Source: Corynebacterium mastitidis DSM 44356 (GTDB lineage: Bacteria; Actinomycetota; Actinomycetes; Mycobacteriales; Mycobacteriaceae). Taken from it: a stretch of DNA of 64,000 bases. Shown here in pieces: positions 15,481-24,269 of this stretch; the first letter of the stretch is position 1; each line of letters opens with the position of its first letter. The DNA lies in contig NZ_AQXB01000003.1 in the NCBI RefSeq assembly GCF_000375365.1, positions 1 through 64,000 on the forward strand. Direction: 5' to 3'. The notes beneath the pieces were generated by a model, which made no database searches, had not been told where the DNA came from, and saw nothing but the letters and a program-made list of their open reading frames with translations. A program made the position numbers and the translations under genes.

Positions 15481-17781
15481 TCAGATGCCGAGGAGCTCCC
15501 CGACCTCGTCGGGGATGATCTGCACCGTGTCCGCGCCCTGGTTGTAGTCCTCCGGATTCGGGCCCGGCGCGGGGCGCTGCGCCGGGGCCGGGGGCTGCGG
15601 CTGGGGGGCCGGTGCCGGGGAGGGTGCCGCCGGGGCGGGCTGCTCCGCCGGGGCCGGGCTGGGCTGCGGGGCGGGCTGCTCCGCCGGGGTATCGGGCGTG
15701 GCGGCCTGGCCGGTGTCCGCGCCCGTGGCGCCGGAGGTATCGCCCGAGTAGGACGAGGAGGAGCCGGTGCCCGCCCCCGGGGCGGCGTAGCCGCCGCCGT
15801 AGCCGCCCGTGCCCCAGGTGATCGGCCCGGCCGGGGCGAAGTCCTCGAAGTCGCGGCCCTCCAGGGCGCCGTCGAGCGTGGCCTTCCAGATGTCCGTGGG
15901 CAGGCCGGAGCCGTACATCTGGCCGCCCCAGGCGGTGAGCAGCGGGGAGTTATCCTCGGTGCCCACCCACACGGCGGTGGCGAGCTGCGGGGTGGAGCCC
16001 ACCATCCAGGCGTCCTTGTTGTAGCCGGTGTCCCCGAGCTGCGTGGTGCCCGTCTTGGAGGCCGAGGGGCGCCCACCCGCCAGCGTCTTGCCGTTGGAGT
16101 AGGCGGCGATGGGCTGCATGGCGTCGATGACGTTGTCCGCCACCACCTCGTTCACGCGGCGCTCGCCCGCCTGGTCCTCGCGCTCGTAGAGGACCTCGCC
16201 GTTGGCGGTCTCGACCTTCTGCACAAAGTGCGGCTGCTGCCACACGCCCCGGTTGGTCAGCGTGGCCACCGCCACCGCCATGTCCAGGGGGCGGGACTGG
16301 TACTGGCCCAGGACGATGCCCTCGTAGGGCTGCGCTCCGTTCTCCGTCAGGGTCTCGGGGATCCCCGGCAGGGAGCGCTCGATGCCCAGGGCGTGCGCCA
16401 TGTCGGCGGTGTCCTGGGTGCCGTTGGCGAGGTCGTTCTGCAGGCGGATGAAGCTGGTGTTGTGAGAGTACTTCAGGGCGTCCTTGATGGAGCAGAAGCC
16501 GCAGTTGAAGCCCTCCACGTTGTTCACGGTGATGCCGCCGGGCAGGGTGACCGGGTCCGAGGAGTAGCCGGTGGACAGCGGGATGCCCTGCTGCAGAGCG
16601 GCCGCCAGGCCGAAGATCTTAAAGGTGGAGCCGGTCTGCAGGCCCGCGTTGGCGTAGTCCCAGCCGTGGGCGTCCTCGCCCCCGTAGTAGGCCCGCACCG
16701 CGCCGGTGGCGGGCTCCACGGAGACCGCCGCCGTGCGCAGGTTCTCCTGCTCGCCCTGGAGGTTGTTGTGCACCGCGTTCACGGTGGCCTCCTGGGCCTG
16801 CTGGTCGATGGTGGTGGTCACCTTGAGCCCGCGCATGGTCACGTCCTGCTCGGTGATGCCCAGGGTCTCCAGCTCCGCCATCACCTGGTTCTTAATCATG
16901 CCGTTGGTGCCGTCGGCCTCCGTGTAGGCGCTGTAGGAGGCGGGGTCCGTGGTCTGCGGGTACACCGCCTGCGCGCGCTGCTCCGGGGTCATGCCGCCGA
17001 TCTCCACCATGCCGTCGAGCACGTAGTTCCAGCGCAGCTCGGACTCGGAGCGGTTCACCCACGGGTCGAGCTGGCTGGGGCGCTGGATGGCCGCCGCGAG
17101 CACGGCCCCCTCCTCGGGGGTCAGCTCGGCGGCGTGCTTGCCAAAGTACGCCTGGGAGGCGGACTCCACGCCGTAGGCGTTGCGGCCGAAGTACACCGTG
17201 TTCAGGTAGGCGGAGAGCACCTCCTCCTTGGACCACTCGTTGGCCATCTTGGTGGAATACACCAGCTCGCGCAGCTTGCGCTCGATGGAGTGCTCGTTGC
17301 CCACCAGCATGTTCTTCACGTACTGCTGGGTGATGGTGGAGCCGCCGCCCGCGGAGCTATCCCCGCGCAGCTGGCCAAGCACCGCGCGGCCAAAGCCCGT
17401 GATGGAAAAGCCGGGGTTGGTCCAGAACTCGCGGTCCTCGGCGGCGAGCACGGCGTTGCGCATGCCCTCGGGGATCTGGTCGTAGGGGATCTGCTGGCGG
17501 TTGCCGTCCGGGGGCACGATGCGCGCCAGCTCCTCGGAGGAATCCGAGGTGAAGATCTGCGAGACCTGCTTGGCGGACAGCTCCTCCGGCTCCGGGACCT
17601 TGGCCATGATGTAGGCCGCCATGAAGCCAACGATCGGCAGGAGGATCAGGAAGCCCAGCACACCCACCGAGGTCCAGAGGATGGGTCGCTTACGAAAGCC
17701 CCGCTTGGGCTCGTCGTCCTCGTACTCCTCATCGAAGTAATCGTCCTCGTACTCGTCGTACTGGCTCTTCTTTTTTGACAC
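15481..17781 (-). CDS. Bifunctional penicillin-binding protein (class A PBP)
   Basis: A 766-residue peptidoglycan synthase. It has an acidic cytoplasmic N-terminus, one membrane helix (residues ~35-57), a GT51 glycosyltransferase domain (EDREFWTNPGFS near 113; GGSTITQQYVKN near 146) and a transpeptidase domain with the catalytic Ser in GSTFKIF (near 390), SHN (near 440) and KTGT (near 575). Residues ~675-750 are a Pro/Ala/Gln-rich extracytoplasmic tail. It is encoded upstream of the GT-C glycosyltransferase with a 15-bp gap, so wall and glycan synthesis are linked. It corresponds to the corynebacterial ponA-type PBP at this locus; naming is by similarity of position and domains. Confidence 0.93.
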   Translation of the reverse strand: MSKKKSQYDEYEDDYFDEEYEDDEPKRGFRKRPILWTSVGVLGFLILLPIVGFMAAYIMAKVPEPEELSAKQVSQIFTSDSSEELARIVPPDGNRQQIPYDQIPEGMRNAVLAAEDREFWTNPGFSITGFGRAVLGQLRGDSSAGGGSTITQQYVKNMLVGNEHSIERKLRELVYSTKMANEWSKEEVLSAYLNTVYFGRNAYGVESASQAYFGKHAAELTPEEGAVLAAAIQRPSQLDPWVNRSESELRWNYVLDGMVEIGGMTPEQRAQAVYPQTTDPASYSAYTEADGTNGMIKNQVMAELETLGITEQDVTMRGLKVTTTIDQQAQEATVNAVHNNLQGEQENLRTAAVSVEPATGAVRAYYGGEDAHGWDYANAGLQTGSTFKIFGLAAALQQGIPLSTGYSSDPVTLPGGITVNNVEGFNCGFCSIKDALKYSHNTSFIRLQNDLANGTQDTADMAHALGIERSLPGIPETLTENGAQPYEGIVLGQYQSRPLDMAVAVATLTNRGVWQQPHFVQKVETANGEVLYEREDQAGERRVNEVVADNVIDAMQPIAAYSNGKTLAGGRPSASKTGTTQLGDTGYNKDAWMVGSTPQLATAVWVGTEDNSPLLTAWGGQMYGSGLPTDIWKATLDGALEGRDFEDFAPAGPITWGTGGYGGGYAAPGAGTGSSSSYSGDTSGATGADTGQAATPDTPAEQPAPQPSPAPAEQPAPAAPSPAPAPQPQPPAPAQRPAPGPNPEDYNQGADTVQIIPDEVGELLGI

Positions 17782-17844
17782 CTGCGATCCCCATCGTTCA
17801 ACGTGTATGTGACATGCAGGTTACTTGTTCCACCCGGCCCAGGT

Positions 17845-18240
17845 CTAACCCTCGCCGCGGGGGTTGCCCTGCGGTTCCCCCTCCGCCACCGCGGTAGCGG
17901 AACTGAGCAGGTGATTCCACCGGCAGCGGGGACACACCTCCACGGTGTGCACGCTGACCTCGCCGCGCTCCGCCACCAGGGCCGCGATCTCCTCCTCGCT
18001 GCGGGCGGTGCCGGAGCGCCGCCCCAGCTCCTCCCCGTGCACCCACCGCACCACGCGGGCGTCGTCGGACCCGCACACCGGGCACGGGACGGGCGCGGGC
18101 ACCCCGTGGAAGCGCGCGGCGGTGACCAGGAGGAAGTCGGCGTCGCACAGCGCCTCCCTGGGCACCTGCCCGGCGCGGAACCGGCGCAGCAGACTCCGCC
18201 GCTGCCACTGATGGCTCACTTCGTAGCGGTACTGGATCAC
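17845..18240 (-). CDS. DUF5318-like protein with two Cys pairs
   Basis: A 131-residue cytoplasmic protein. Two CxxC pairs, CPVC near residue 58 and CPRC near 108, suggest a zinc ribbon. The N-terminal MIQYRYEVSHQWQRRSLLRRFRAGQVPREALCDAD segment and the spacing match the actinobacterial DUF5318 group as I recall it. The function is unknown. It lies ~60 bp upstream of the class A PBP gene on the same strand and is divergent from marR. The C-terminal ~20 residues are Gly/Glu-rich and variable. Confidence 0.7.
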   Translation of the reverse strand: MIQYRYEVSHQWQRRSLLRRFRAGQVPREALCDADFLLVTAARFHGVPAPVPCPVCGSDDARVVRWVHGEELGRRSGTARSEEEIAALVAERGEVSVHTVEVCPRCRWNHLLSSATAVAEGEPQGNPRGEG

Positions 18241-18326
18241 GCGCCCGAGCCTAGAGAAAAGATCGGTCAGACCTTAAACCCCCACGGTTTCCGCCTCCAT
18301 ACTTCCCTAGCGCTACAGTAGAATCT

Positions 18327-18779
18327 ATGAGTTCCCCCACCCCAGAAGAGGTGGCGCGAAAGGTACGACCCGCGCTGACCAAGCTGTATGTGATGTACTT
18401 CCGCGTTGCCGACCAGTCCAACCTCACCGGCCCGCAGCTTTCCATCATGACCCGGATGAAGGAAAACGGGGAGTCACGGATCAGCCACCTGGCCAAGGAA
18501 GAGGGGATCCGCATGCCCACCGCCTCCAACGCGCTGCACCAGCTAGAGCAGCGCGGGATGGTGGAGCGCATCCGCGACACCCAGGATCGCCGCGGCGTGC
18601 GCGTGCGCCTCACGGAGCTGGGGCTTACCGAGCTGGAGCGGGTGGGGGAGGAGCGTACCAAAAACCTGACGGGGATGCTCAAGCAGCTCTCCGATGAGGA
18701 ACTCAACCGCGCCGACGAGCTGGTAGACATTATCAACTCTCTGGCCGCCACGTACGGCACCCCCGACGCCCCGCAGTAG
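18327..18779 (+). CDS. MarR-family transcriptional regulator (MalR-like)
   Basis: A 150-residue winged-helix regulator. The MarR core is clear: LTGPQLSIMTRMKENGESRISHLAKEEGIRMPTASNALHQLEQRGMVERIRDTQDRRGVRVRLTE, with the DxRG-type wing near residue 93. Its place next to a UspA gene matches the C. glutamicum malR locus, whose product is a stress and cell-envelope regulator. The start is uncertain: a TAGAAT hexamer (18319-18324) lies only 2 bp before the ATG and no Shine-Dalgarno sequence is visible, so either the mRNA is leaderless or translation begins slightly downstream. The uspA gene follows after 68 bp. Confidence 0.85.
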   Translation: MSSPTPEEVARKVRPALTKLYVMYFRVADQSNLTGPQLSIMTRMKENGESRISHLAKEEGIRMPTASNALHQLEQRGMVERIRDTQDRRGVRVRLTELGLTELERVGEERTKNLTGMLKQLSDEELNRADELVDIINSLAATYGTPDAPQ

Positions 18780-18847
18780 TACCGCAGTAGTATCTCCCTC
18801 GATACCCCGCAGTCCATTCCCACGCAGTCCCACGGGAGGGTATGTAG

Positions 18848-19795
18848 ATGACCACGGCGCACTCGGAGGAGGGCGGCCCCCAGCGCATCCTCGTGGCATG
18901 GCGGCCCGACGCCCCCAGCACCGACGCCATCGACTTTGCCGCCTGGCTTTCCCGCACCACCGACGTGCGCATCCGCGTGGTCACCACGTTCCTGCGCCCC
19001 TGGCCCGCGACGTCGCTGCAAAAGCTCGGGGGCAAGTACCGCAAGTGGCACGAGAAGCAGCGGCGCGCCTGCCACAAGGCCGTGACCAGGGCGTTGCAGC
19101 GCGCGCAGATCGAGCCCGGGCACTGGGATAAGGACGTCTCCGTGTTCGTGGACGGCCCCTCCCAGCCCGCGCTGCTCACCGAGGCCGCCGAGGAGTTCTC
19201 CGCCCACCTGGTGATCCTGGGCTCCCAGGCCGCCGCCCCCAAGGGGCGCTTCGTGGCCAACTCCACCGCGGACGCCCTGCTTCACTCCTCCCCCACGGCG
19301 CTGGGGCTGGTGCCGCGCTCGGCCAAGCTCTCCAAGCACGGGGTGCGGCGAGTGAACTTCGCCTACCTGGGCACCGAGCACGCCGACCACGACCCCAGCC
19401 TGGCCTACGCCGCCCGCATGGCCGCCACCTGGAAAACCCCGCTGCGCATCCTCTCCTTCTCCCCCTCCGGCATCGCGGACGCCTCCCTGGAGGGCAGCCT
19501 GAACCTGGGCAAGGAGCTGGCGCACGACTGGCGCGAGCACTCGCTGGCCATGCTGGACCGCGCCCGGGACTGGATCGCCTCCCTCTACCCCAGCCTGGAG
19601 CTGGAGTCCGAGGTGGGAACCGGGCCCGGGTGGTCCGGCGCCGTGGACGCCCTCAAGTGGAAGAAGGGCGACCTGCTGTGCCTGGGATCCAACCCCCTGG
19701 GGGCCATCGAGCGCGTCTTCGTGGGCAGCGCGGCCATGGACCTCCTGCCGCACGTGCGCGTGCCCGTGATCGTCTACCCCGTACCCCGCCGCTAG
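18848..19795 (+). CDS. Universal stress protein, two-domain UspA family
   Basis: A 315-residue protein with two tandem Usp folds (residues ~12-155 and ~170-312). The first domain ends with VILGSQAAAPKGRFVANSTADALLHSS, the G-2x-G-9x-G(S/T)-like nucleotide-binding loop, and the second ends with LCLGSNPLGAIERVFVGSAAMDLLPH. ATP binding is therefore plausible in both. It follows the MarR gene on the same strand. Two-domain Usp proteins are common in actinobacteria and are linked to stress survival; the partner or target is unknown. Confidence 0.88.
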   Translation: MTTAHSEEGGPQRILVAWRPDAPSTDAIDFAAWLSRTTDVRIRVVTTFLRPWPATSLQKLGGKYRKWHEKQRRACHKAVTRALQRAQIEPGHWDKDVSVFVDGPSQPALLTEAAEEFSAHLVILGSQAAAPKGRFVANSTADALLHSSPTALGLVPRSAKLSKHGVRRVNFAYLGTEHADHDPSLAYAARMAATWKTPLRILSFSPSGIADASLEGSLNLGKELAHDWREHSLAMLDRARDWIASLYPSLELESEVGTGPGWSGAVDALKWKKGDLLCLGSNPLGAIERVFVGSAAMDLLPHVRVPVIVYPVPRR

Positions 19796-19837
19796 AACGC
19801 CACTAGAACGCCGCTAGAAAACCGAAAGGACGCCGCC

Positions 19838-20470
19838 ATGCCGCACGCACTCGTCACCGGAGCCAGCAGGGGAGTGGGCCACCGGGTGGCCCGGCTGCTT
19901 CTCGACGCCGGCTGGACCGTGACCGCCCAGTACCGCACCGACCCGGACCCCGCGCTGCCCGCCCAGTGGTGGCAGGCGGACTTCTCCGCGCCCCTGCCCG
20001 CCGAGGCCCCGCTCCCCGAGCGGCTCGACGCCCTCATCCACTGCGCCGGGGTGTGCCCCATCGGCACCGCCGCCGAGACCCCGCGCGCCGCCTGGGAGGA
20101 ATCGCTCGCCGTGAACCTCCACGCCCCCGTGGAGCTGACCGCCCGCCTGCTGCCCGCGCTGCGGGGCGCGGGCGGGCACGTGGTGTACGTGAACTCCGGG
20201 GCCGGGCTGCACTCCAAGCCCCGCTGGTCCGCGTACTCCTCCGCCAAGCACGCCGCCCGCGCCTGGTGCGACGCCCTGCGCGCCGAGGAGCCCGAGATCA
20301 AGGTGAGCAGCGTGTACCCCGGGCGCATCGCCACGGACATGCAGCGCGGCATCGTGGAGGAGCTGGGCGAGCGGTGGAACCCCGAGGCCTACCTCACCGC
20401 CGACGAGGTGGCCCGGGCGATCGTGGACGCCCTGGGCACCCGCGCCACCGACGTGCAGGTGCGGCCGTGA
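19838..20470 (+). CDS. Short-chain dehydrogenase/reductase
   Basis: A 210-residue SDR. The cofactor-binding GASRGVG is at residues ~8-14, and the active-site triad region contains Ser in YVNSGAGL (near 128) and YSSAK (Tyr ~142, Lys ~146). Residues after the Rossmann core end with YPGRIATDM, typical of classical SDRs. It is on the short side for the family but complete. An AAAGGA ribosome-binding site precedes the ATG. The substrate cannot be predicted. It overlaps the next gene by 4 bp (GTGA). Confidence 0.9.
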   Translation: MPHALVTGASRGVGHRVARLLLDAGWTVTAQYRTDPDPALPAQWWQADFSAPLPAEAPLPERLDALIHCAGVCPIGTAAETPRAAWEESLAVNLHAPVELTARLLPALRGAGGHVVYVNSGAGLHSKPRWSAYSSAKHAARAWCDALRAEEPEIKVSSVYPGRIATDMQRGIVEELGERWNPEAYLTADEVARAIVDALGTRATDVQVRP

Positions 20471-20964
20471 ACCCGTTTTCCCGCACCCAGCCGGAGCACC
20501 CCGAAAACGATCTGCACGGCGACGCCGACGACGCCAACAAGATCCCGCCCGCCCCGCGCTCGGCGGAGGACCTGACCAGGCTCACCGACCCCGCCGTGCA
20601 GCACGCCCGCAACCAGGCCTCCACCCGCCAGGCCCTGTGGTGGCTGGGCGGCACGGTGGTGGGCTCCGCCGTGGTCTCCCTCGCCCTGGCGCTGGTGGCG
20701 CGCGCCCTCGGCGGCCCCTACTGCGAGGCGGGGCAGGCCGCCTGGCTCTGCTCCCGGGACGCGCAGGTGTGGTGGGGCGTGGGCTCCGCCGTGGTGCCGG
20801 TGGGCGGGCTGCTCGGCTGCATGATCCTCATGGTGCGCAAGCTCCAGCGCTACACCCGGTGGCGGGCCTGGATGGGCGTGTTCTGGGTGCTCGTGCCCCA
20901 CGCCATGTTGTGGATGACCACCACGCTGCCCTACGCGATTATAGGCGGCAGCGCGGTGGGGTAG
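20467..20964 (+). CDS. Membrane protein coupled to the SDR gene
   Basis: A 165-residue protein starting at the GTG at 20467, which overlaps the SDR stop codon (GTGA). The first ~55 residues are hydrophilic and acidic. Three hydrophobic segments follow (residues ~57-80, ~100-120 and ~133-155). A Cys pair in the loop after the first segment (PYCEAGQAAWLCSRDAQ) could form a disulfide outside the membrane. No family recognised. It is convergent with the MhuD-like gene, 9 bp apart. Confidence 0.7.
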   Translation: MNPFSRTQPEHPENDLHGDADDANKIPPAPRSAEDLTRLTDPAVQHARNQASTRQALWWLGGTVVGSAVVSLALALVARALGGPYCEAGQAAWLCSRDAQVWWGVGSAVVPVGGLLGCMILMVRKLQRYTRWRAWMGVFWVLVPHAMLWMTTTLPYAIIGGSAVG

Positions 20965-20973
20965 GGCCCGCCC

Positions 20974-21342
20974 CTAGTCCGCGGTGTTCCCGGCGTTGCT
21001 GGCGTCCACTGTGGTGCTGGCGTCCTCCGCGCGGGAGTCCAGCACCACCTCGAACTCCAGCAGCTCCGCGTTGGTGGCGGCGGGGCGGCGCTTCTCCTGC
21101 CCCTCCTCGCCCTCGCCGTGGGCGGCCGCCGCGCGGTTATCGCGCCAGTGCGCATACGAGGCCTCGTCCTTCCACCAGGTGACCACGAAATAGCGCTCCT
21201 CGCCCGCCGTGGGGCGCAGCAACTGGAAGCCCTCGAAGCCGGGGGCGCTGTCCACGGAATGCTTGCGGGCGGCAAAGCGCTCCTCCAGCGTGGCGGCGGC
21301 CTCGGCGGGAACGGTCAGGGCGTTGATCTTCACGATGCTCAT
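20974..21342 (-). CDS. MhuD-type heme-degrading monooxygenase
   Basis: A 122-residue ABM-fold protein. It matches mycobacterial MhuD along its length, with the three heme-site residues at the same positions: Asn7 (in VKINAL), Trp66 (in YAHWRD) and His75 (in AAAHGEG). FQLLRPTAGEERYFVVTWW is also typical. These enzymes open heme to release iron, giving mycobilin in M. tuberculosis. A Glu/Lys/Arg-rich insert (~76-90) and a ~20-residue Asp/Ala/Thr-rich tail are specific to this copy. The ATG at 21342 was chosen for family length. A heme-export and heme-sensing module lies 10 kb away. Confidence 0.85.
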   Translation of the reverse strand: MSIVKINALTVPAEAAATLEERFAARKHSVDSAPGFEGFQLLRPTAGEERYFVVTWWKDEASYAHWRDNRAAAAHGEGEEGQEKRRPAATNAELLEFEVVLDSRAEDASTTVDASNAGNTAD

Positions 21343-21410
21343 GCCGCCCAGCATAACCCCGCGCGGCCGCGCACCATGCTCGGAGGCGGCACCGCGCCCG
21401 GACGGCGGCC

Positions 21411-21839
21411 CTACGGTTCCTGCGATTCCTGCGCGGACCGCCCCTCCGAAGCCCTCTCCATCGCCGTGCCCAGCACCAGCGCCCCGAGGAGGGTGAGTTT
21501 CCAGCTCAGCGCGCTCCAGCTCCACTCGCCGGGCCGGAGCACCAGCGTGTGCAGCACCACCAGGGCCACGTAGCCCGCGTACAGGGCGCAGATATAGGGC
21601 CAGCGAGAAAGGCCGCGAAGGAGCCAGGCCGCCAGCGGCAACAAGGCGGTGGCCGCCACGAGGGCCACCGCCGCCGGGCCTCCGTGCTCCGTGAGCGCGC
21701 GATAACTCCCCGAGAGGAAAACCACCGTGGTGAGCGTCAGCCCCACCGCCGCCCTGGTACTCCATCCGCGCACGGGCTGGCTCCTTCCCACTATCGACGT
21801 CACACCACCGGCGAGCCGCAGGCGGCCCTCACGGGGCAC
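21411..21839 (-). CDS. Hypothetical four-helix membrane protein
   Basis: Up to 142 residues with four hydrophobic segments (from about residues 30-47, 54-74, 80-100 and 112-128) and a short Glu/Ser-rich tail. The exact start is uncertain: the first ~24 residues are basic and there are in-frame GTG codons inside them (for example before RGWSTR), so the protein may be about 120 residues. No family recognised. It lies between the MhuD-like gene and trhO on the same strand, with ~57-70 bp gaps on either side. Confidence 0.6.
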   Translation of the reverse strand: MPREGRLRLAGGVTSIVGRSQPVRGWSTRAAVGLTLTTVVFLSGSYRALTEHGGPAAVALVAATALLPLAAWLLRGLSRWPYICALYAGYVALVVLHTLVLRPGEWSWSALSWKLTLLGALVLGTAMERASEGRSAQESQEP

Positions 21840-21896
21840 GAGTGTACGGGATGAGGCGGGTGGACGATGGCGCGGTGGTGTGTAGTGCTCAGGGCG

Positions 21897-22799
21897 CTAT
21901 GCCATCGCCGCCGCCAGGCACTCCTCCCGCCCGCAGTGGCGCAGCCCCTCGCCCCGCCAGCAGGAGTCGCAGATGAGCACCTGGCGGCGGCAGCCCTCCT
22001 CGTTGGCGCAGTTGCGGAAGGAGGTGGTGTGCTCCCCGCAGTGCACGCAGCGGCCCAGCCTCGCGGGGTCGATGCCAAAGTTCATGGTCATGCGGCGATC
22101 AAAGACGTACAGGGAGCCCTCCCACAGCCCCTTGTTGCCGTAGGCCTCCCCGTAGCGAACGATGCCGCCGTCGATCTGGTACACCTCCTTGAAGCCCCGG
22201 TTCCGCATCAACGCGGACAGCACCTCGCACCGGATGCCGCCGGTGCAGTAGGTGACCACCGGGCGGTCCTTGAGGGCGTCGTACTTGCCGGATTCCAGCT
22301 CCGCGATGAAGTCGTGCGTGGTACGGACGTCGGGGACCACGGCGTTCTTGAAGCGACCGATCTGCGCCTCCATCGCGTTGCGCCCGTCGAAGAACACGAC
22401 GTCCTCGCCCCGGCGCTCCACCAGCTCGTTGACCTCGTGCGGCTTGAGGTGCACGCCGCCGCCGATCACGCCGCCCTCGTCCACGCGGAGTTCCTCCGGC
22501 GCCCCGAAGGCCACGATCTCCTCGCGCGCCTTGACCGAGAGGCGGGGAAAATCCTCGGCACCGCCCTCCGACCACTTGAACTCCATGCCCTTAAAGCCGG
22601 GGTAATCGCGCGTCTTTTTGATGTAGCGCTTGCACGCCTCGATGTCCCCGCCCAGGGTGCCGTTGATCCCGTGCCTGGCCACGAGGATGCGGCCGCGCAG
22701 GCCCAGCGACTCGCACAGATCCCGCTGCCAGAGCTTGACGGCCTCCGGGTCCGCGATGGGGGTGAACTTGTAGTAAAGAAGAATCTTGCCGAGCGACAC
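21897..22799 (-). CDS. trhO: tRNA uridine(34) hydroxylase TrhO (rhodanese-like, UPF0176)
   Basis: A 300-residue protein with the TrhO layout: an N-terminal acylphosphatase-like domain (residues 1-~95, [27 protein letters not shown]), a rhodanese domain with the active Cys in [10 protein letters not shown] (near residue 187), and a C-terminal Cys-rich zinc-like region ([14 protein letters not shown], then [11 protein letters not shown]). TrhO forms 5-hydroxyuridine at the tRNA wobble position with oxygen. The length is normal. It lies upstream of the small membrane gene on the minus strand and is divergent from the AT-rich islet. Confidence 0.93.
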   Translation of the reverse strand: MSLGKILLYYKFTPIADPEAVKLWQRDLCESLGLRGRILVARHGINGTLGGDIEACKRYIKKTRDYPGFKGMEFKWSEGGAEDFPRLSVKAREEIVAFGAPEELRVDEGGVIGGGVHLKPHEVNELVERRGEDVVFFDGRNAMEAQIGRFKNAVVPDVRTTHDFIAELESGKYDALKDRPVVTYCTGGIRCEVLSALMRNRGFKEVYQIDGGIVRYGEAYGNKGLWEGSLYVFDRRMTMNFGIDPARLGRCVHCGEHTTSFRNCANEEGCRRQVLICDSCWRGEGLRHCGREECLAAAMA

Positions 22800-22896
22800 G
22801 GGACTATTCTATCACCACAGATTCTATGCCATGCGATATACTGTAGAAAATAATCTGCTCATGCCACAGATAGAAATAAAGAGAAGGCCATAAAAC

Positions 22897-23241
22897 ATGC
22901 CATTAAACTTCTGCGGAAAAAATGTATCTATTTTAGAGAGTTATAGCGGAGAGGACTTTTCCCATCAGAACCTAGACATGCTGTCCGCCTACGGCTTAAC
23001 CATAGAAAATGTAAGCTTCAAGGGATCATCACTCAGGCACGCTGGCTTCACACTCTCTACCTTGATCAATGTTGACTTCACTGACGCAGACCTCCGAGAC
23101 GCGTGGCTGAACGATACCGAACTTGACGGATGCATATTCACCAATGCAGATCTACGCGGAGCCAAGTTAGAAATGTCTAATATAACGCCGGAGCAATTGC
23201 GAAGCGCGCGGACAGACGAAACAACCAGGTTACACTGTTAA
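22897..23241 (+). CDS. Pentapeptide-repeat protein in an AT-rich islet
   Basis: A 114-residue protein. Residues ~19-95 read as pentapeptide repeats with the central Leu/Phe and preceding Ala/Cys/Val pattern: DFSHQNLDML, NVSFKGSSLRHAGF, INVDFTDADLRDAWLNDTELDGCIFTNADLRGAKL. This folds into a right-handed beta helix; some family members protect DNA gyrase, most are uncharacterised. The codon use and base composition are clearly more AT-rich than in neighbours. A TATACT -10 hexamer is at 22837-22842, and a GAGAAGG site precedes the ATG. Recent transfer is inferred. No phage-defence or toxin partner is adjacent. Confidence 0.75.
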   Translation: MPLNFCGKNVSILESYSGEDFSHQNLDMLSAYGLTIENVSFKGSSLRHAGFTLSTLINVDFTDADLRDAWLNDTELDGCIFTNADLRGAKLEMSNITPEQLRSARTDETTRLHC

Positions 23242-23341
23242 ATTCTCCACGAGAAACTACAAAGAAAGTAGCACACCTACAGAATAAGCAGATGCACCTA
23301 CCAGCGAGCGACATCATCATTGATGACGCTCGTGAATATAT

Positions 23342-24022
23342 TTATTGCAATTGGGGCGATCGAGCAACCCAATCAGGACACTTATCACCAAGCCCCTGAT
23401 CGCGACTCCAAGGGCAGAACGTCGTAACAACCCCTTGACTTTTACCGTCAAAGCTATTATTAATCTTGTAACGCACTACTGTGCGCACATTCCTCACTTC
23501 AGCATTCCTACACAGCAAGTATCCAATCCTACATTTAGTATGGACCATAGGAAGCTCATATACCATCGCTTCCATCTCCCCCACATCCTCCCTGTGATAA
23601 AATGGTGCCCACCTGGAAACCACACGCGCAGAATTACGAGGAAGCCCATGTTTACTCACAATTTTATCAGCAATATTCTTCCTTAAATTTACCTTCTTCC
23701 CATCGGCAGATATCCACGAATCAACAATCTCATGGTCTGATTTATTTTTGAATAAATTTAAAGGCGCGACACCTACCGAATTTTTGACAAACCCTTCGGC
23801 CTGACTCTTGACCATTTCAATGACCGGCAAGCGTGACGTTCCTTCAATATAGCCAAAATCAACGCCAAAATCCATACCCGGGAGTGGTATAGACGGTATG
23901 GACGGTATCGCAGGAATGAGGTTTGCCCTCACAGAAGAAGCTGCACTCGCATTAGCGTGAACTTGACCGCCAAATAAAAGTGCAGAGACAAGCATCAGTA
24001 TGCTTAAGATCTTATTTCTCAC
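23342..24022 (-). CDS. Secreted protein of unknown function in the AT-rich islet
   Basis: A 226-residue protein with a clear Sec signal peptide (MRNK, hydrophobic core ILSILMLVSALLFGG, likely cleavage after VHA or NASA near 24-28). The mature part begins with a Pro/Ile repeat (PAIPSIPSIPLPG, near 37-49). Four cysteines lie in two pairs (TKCRIGYLLC near 163-171; TTFCPWSRDQGLGDKC near 203-218), likely disulfides. No catalytic motif is recognisable. Base composition matches the pentapeptide-repeat gene and not the flanks. It may be a surface or secreted accessory factor; function unknown. Confidence 0.6.
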   Translation of the reverse strand: MRNKILSILMLVSALLFGGQVHANASAASSVRANLIPAIPSIPSIPLPGMDFGVDFGYIEGTSRLPVIEMVKSQAEGFVKNSVGVAPLNLFKNKSDHEIVDSWISADGKKVNLRKNIADKIVSKHGLPRNSARVVSRWAPFYHREDVGEMEAMVYELPMVHTKCRIGYLLCRNAEVRNVRTVVRYKINNSFDGKSQGVVTTFCPWSRDQGLGDKCPDWVARSPQLQ

Positions 24023-24269
24023 TATACCCCCTCAATACAGCACCCCTTTTTACGGGATGCGACATTAGTAGCGATTCAACCCGCACCGTTATGATCATGA
24101 TAGCACACATACCGCTACTGATGGCTCCTTACCCCCAATCGGGGTATACCCACGGCAACTGAAACGATCCACCCCTCGCCACACCCCTTGAGAGCATCGT
24201 TCAATGCCGCCGGGCTCCTAGCATCGCAGCCGTATCACCACTTGCTCGATACCAACCAGAAAGGTTCTC
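24023..24269. other. Islet edge and ino1 upstream region
   Basis: No gene is supported. The left half is AT-rich and belongs to the islet. A TTATGATCATGATA near-palindrome lies near 24090-24103, and CCCCAATCGGGG near 24133-24144. The right half is the probable ino1 promoter region, with an AGAAAGG ribosome-binding site just before the ATG. In C. glutamicum ino1 is controlled by the LacI-type regulator IpsA; I cannot identify that operator here. Confidence 0.4.

Noticed and set aside
19789..19825. Short tandem CTAGAACGCC units between uspA and the SDR gene
   Set aside because: Only about three imperfect 10-13 bp units next to the stop codon; too small to interpret.
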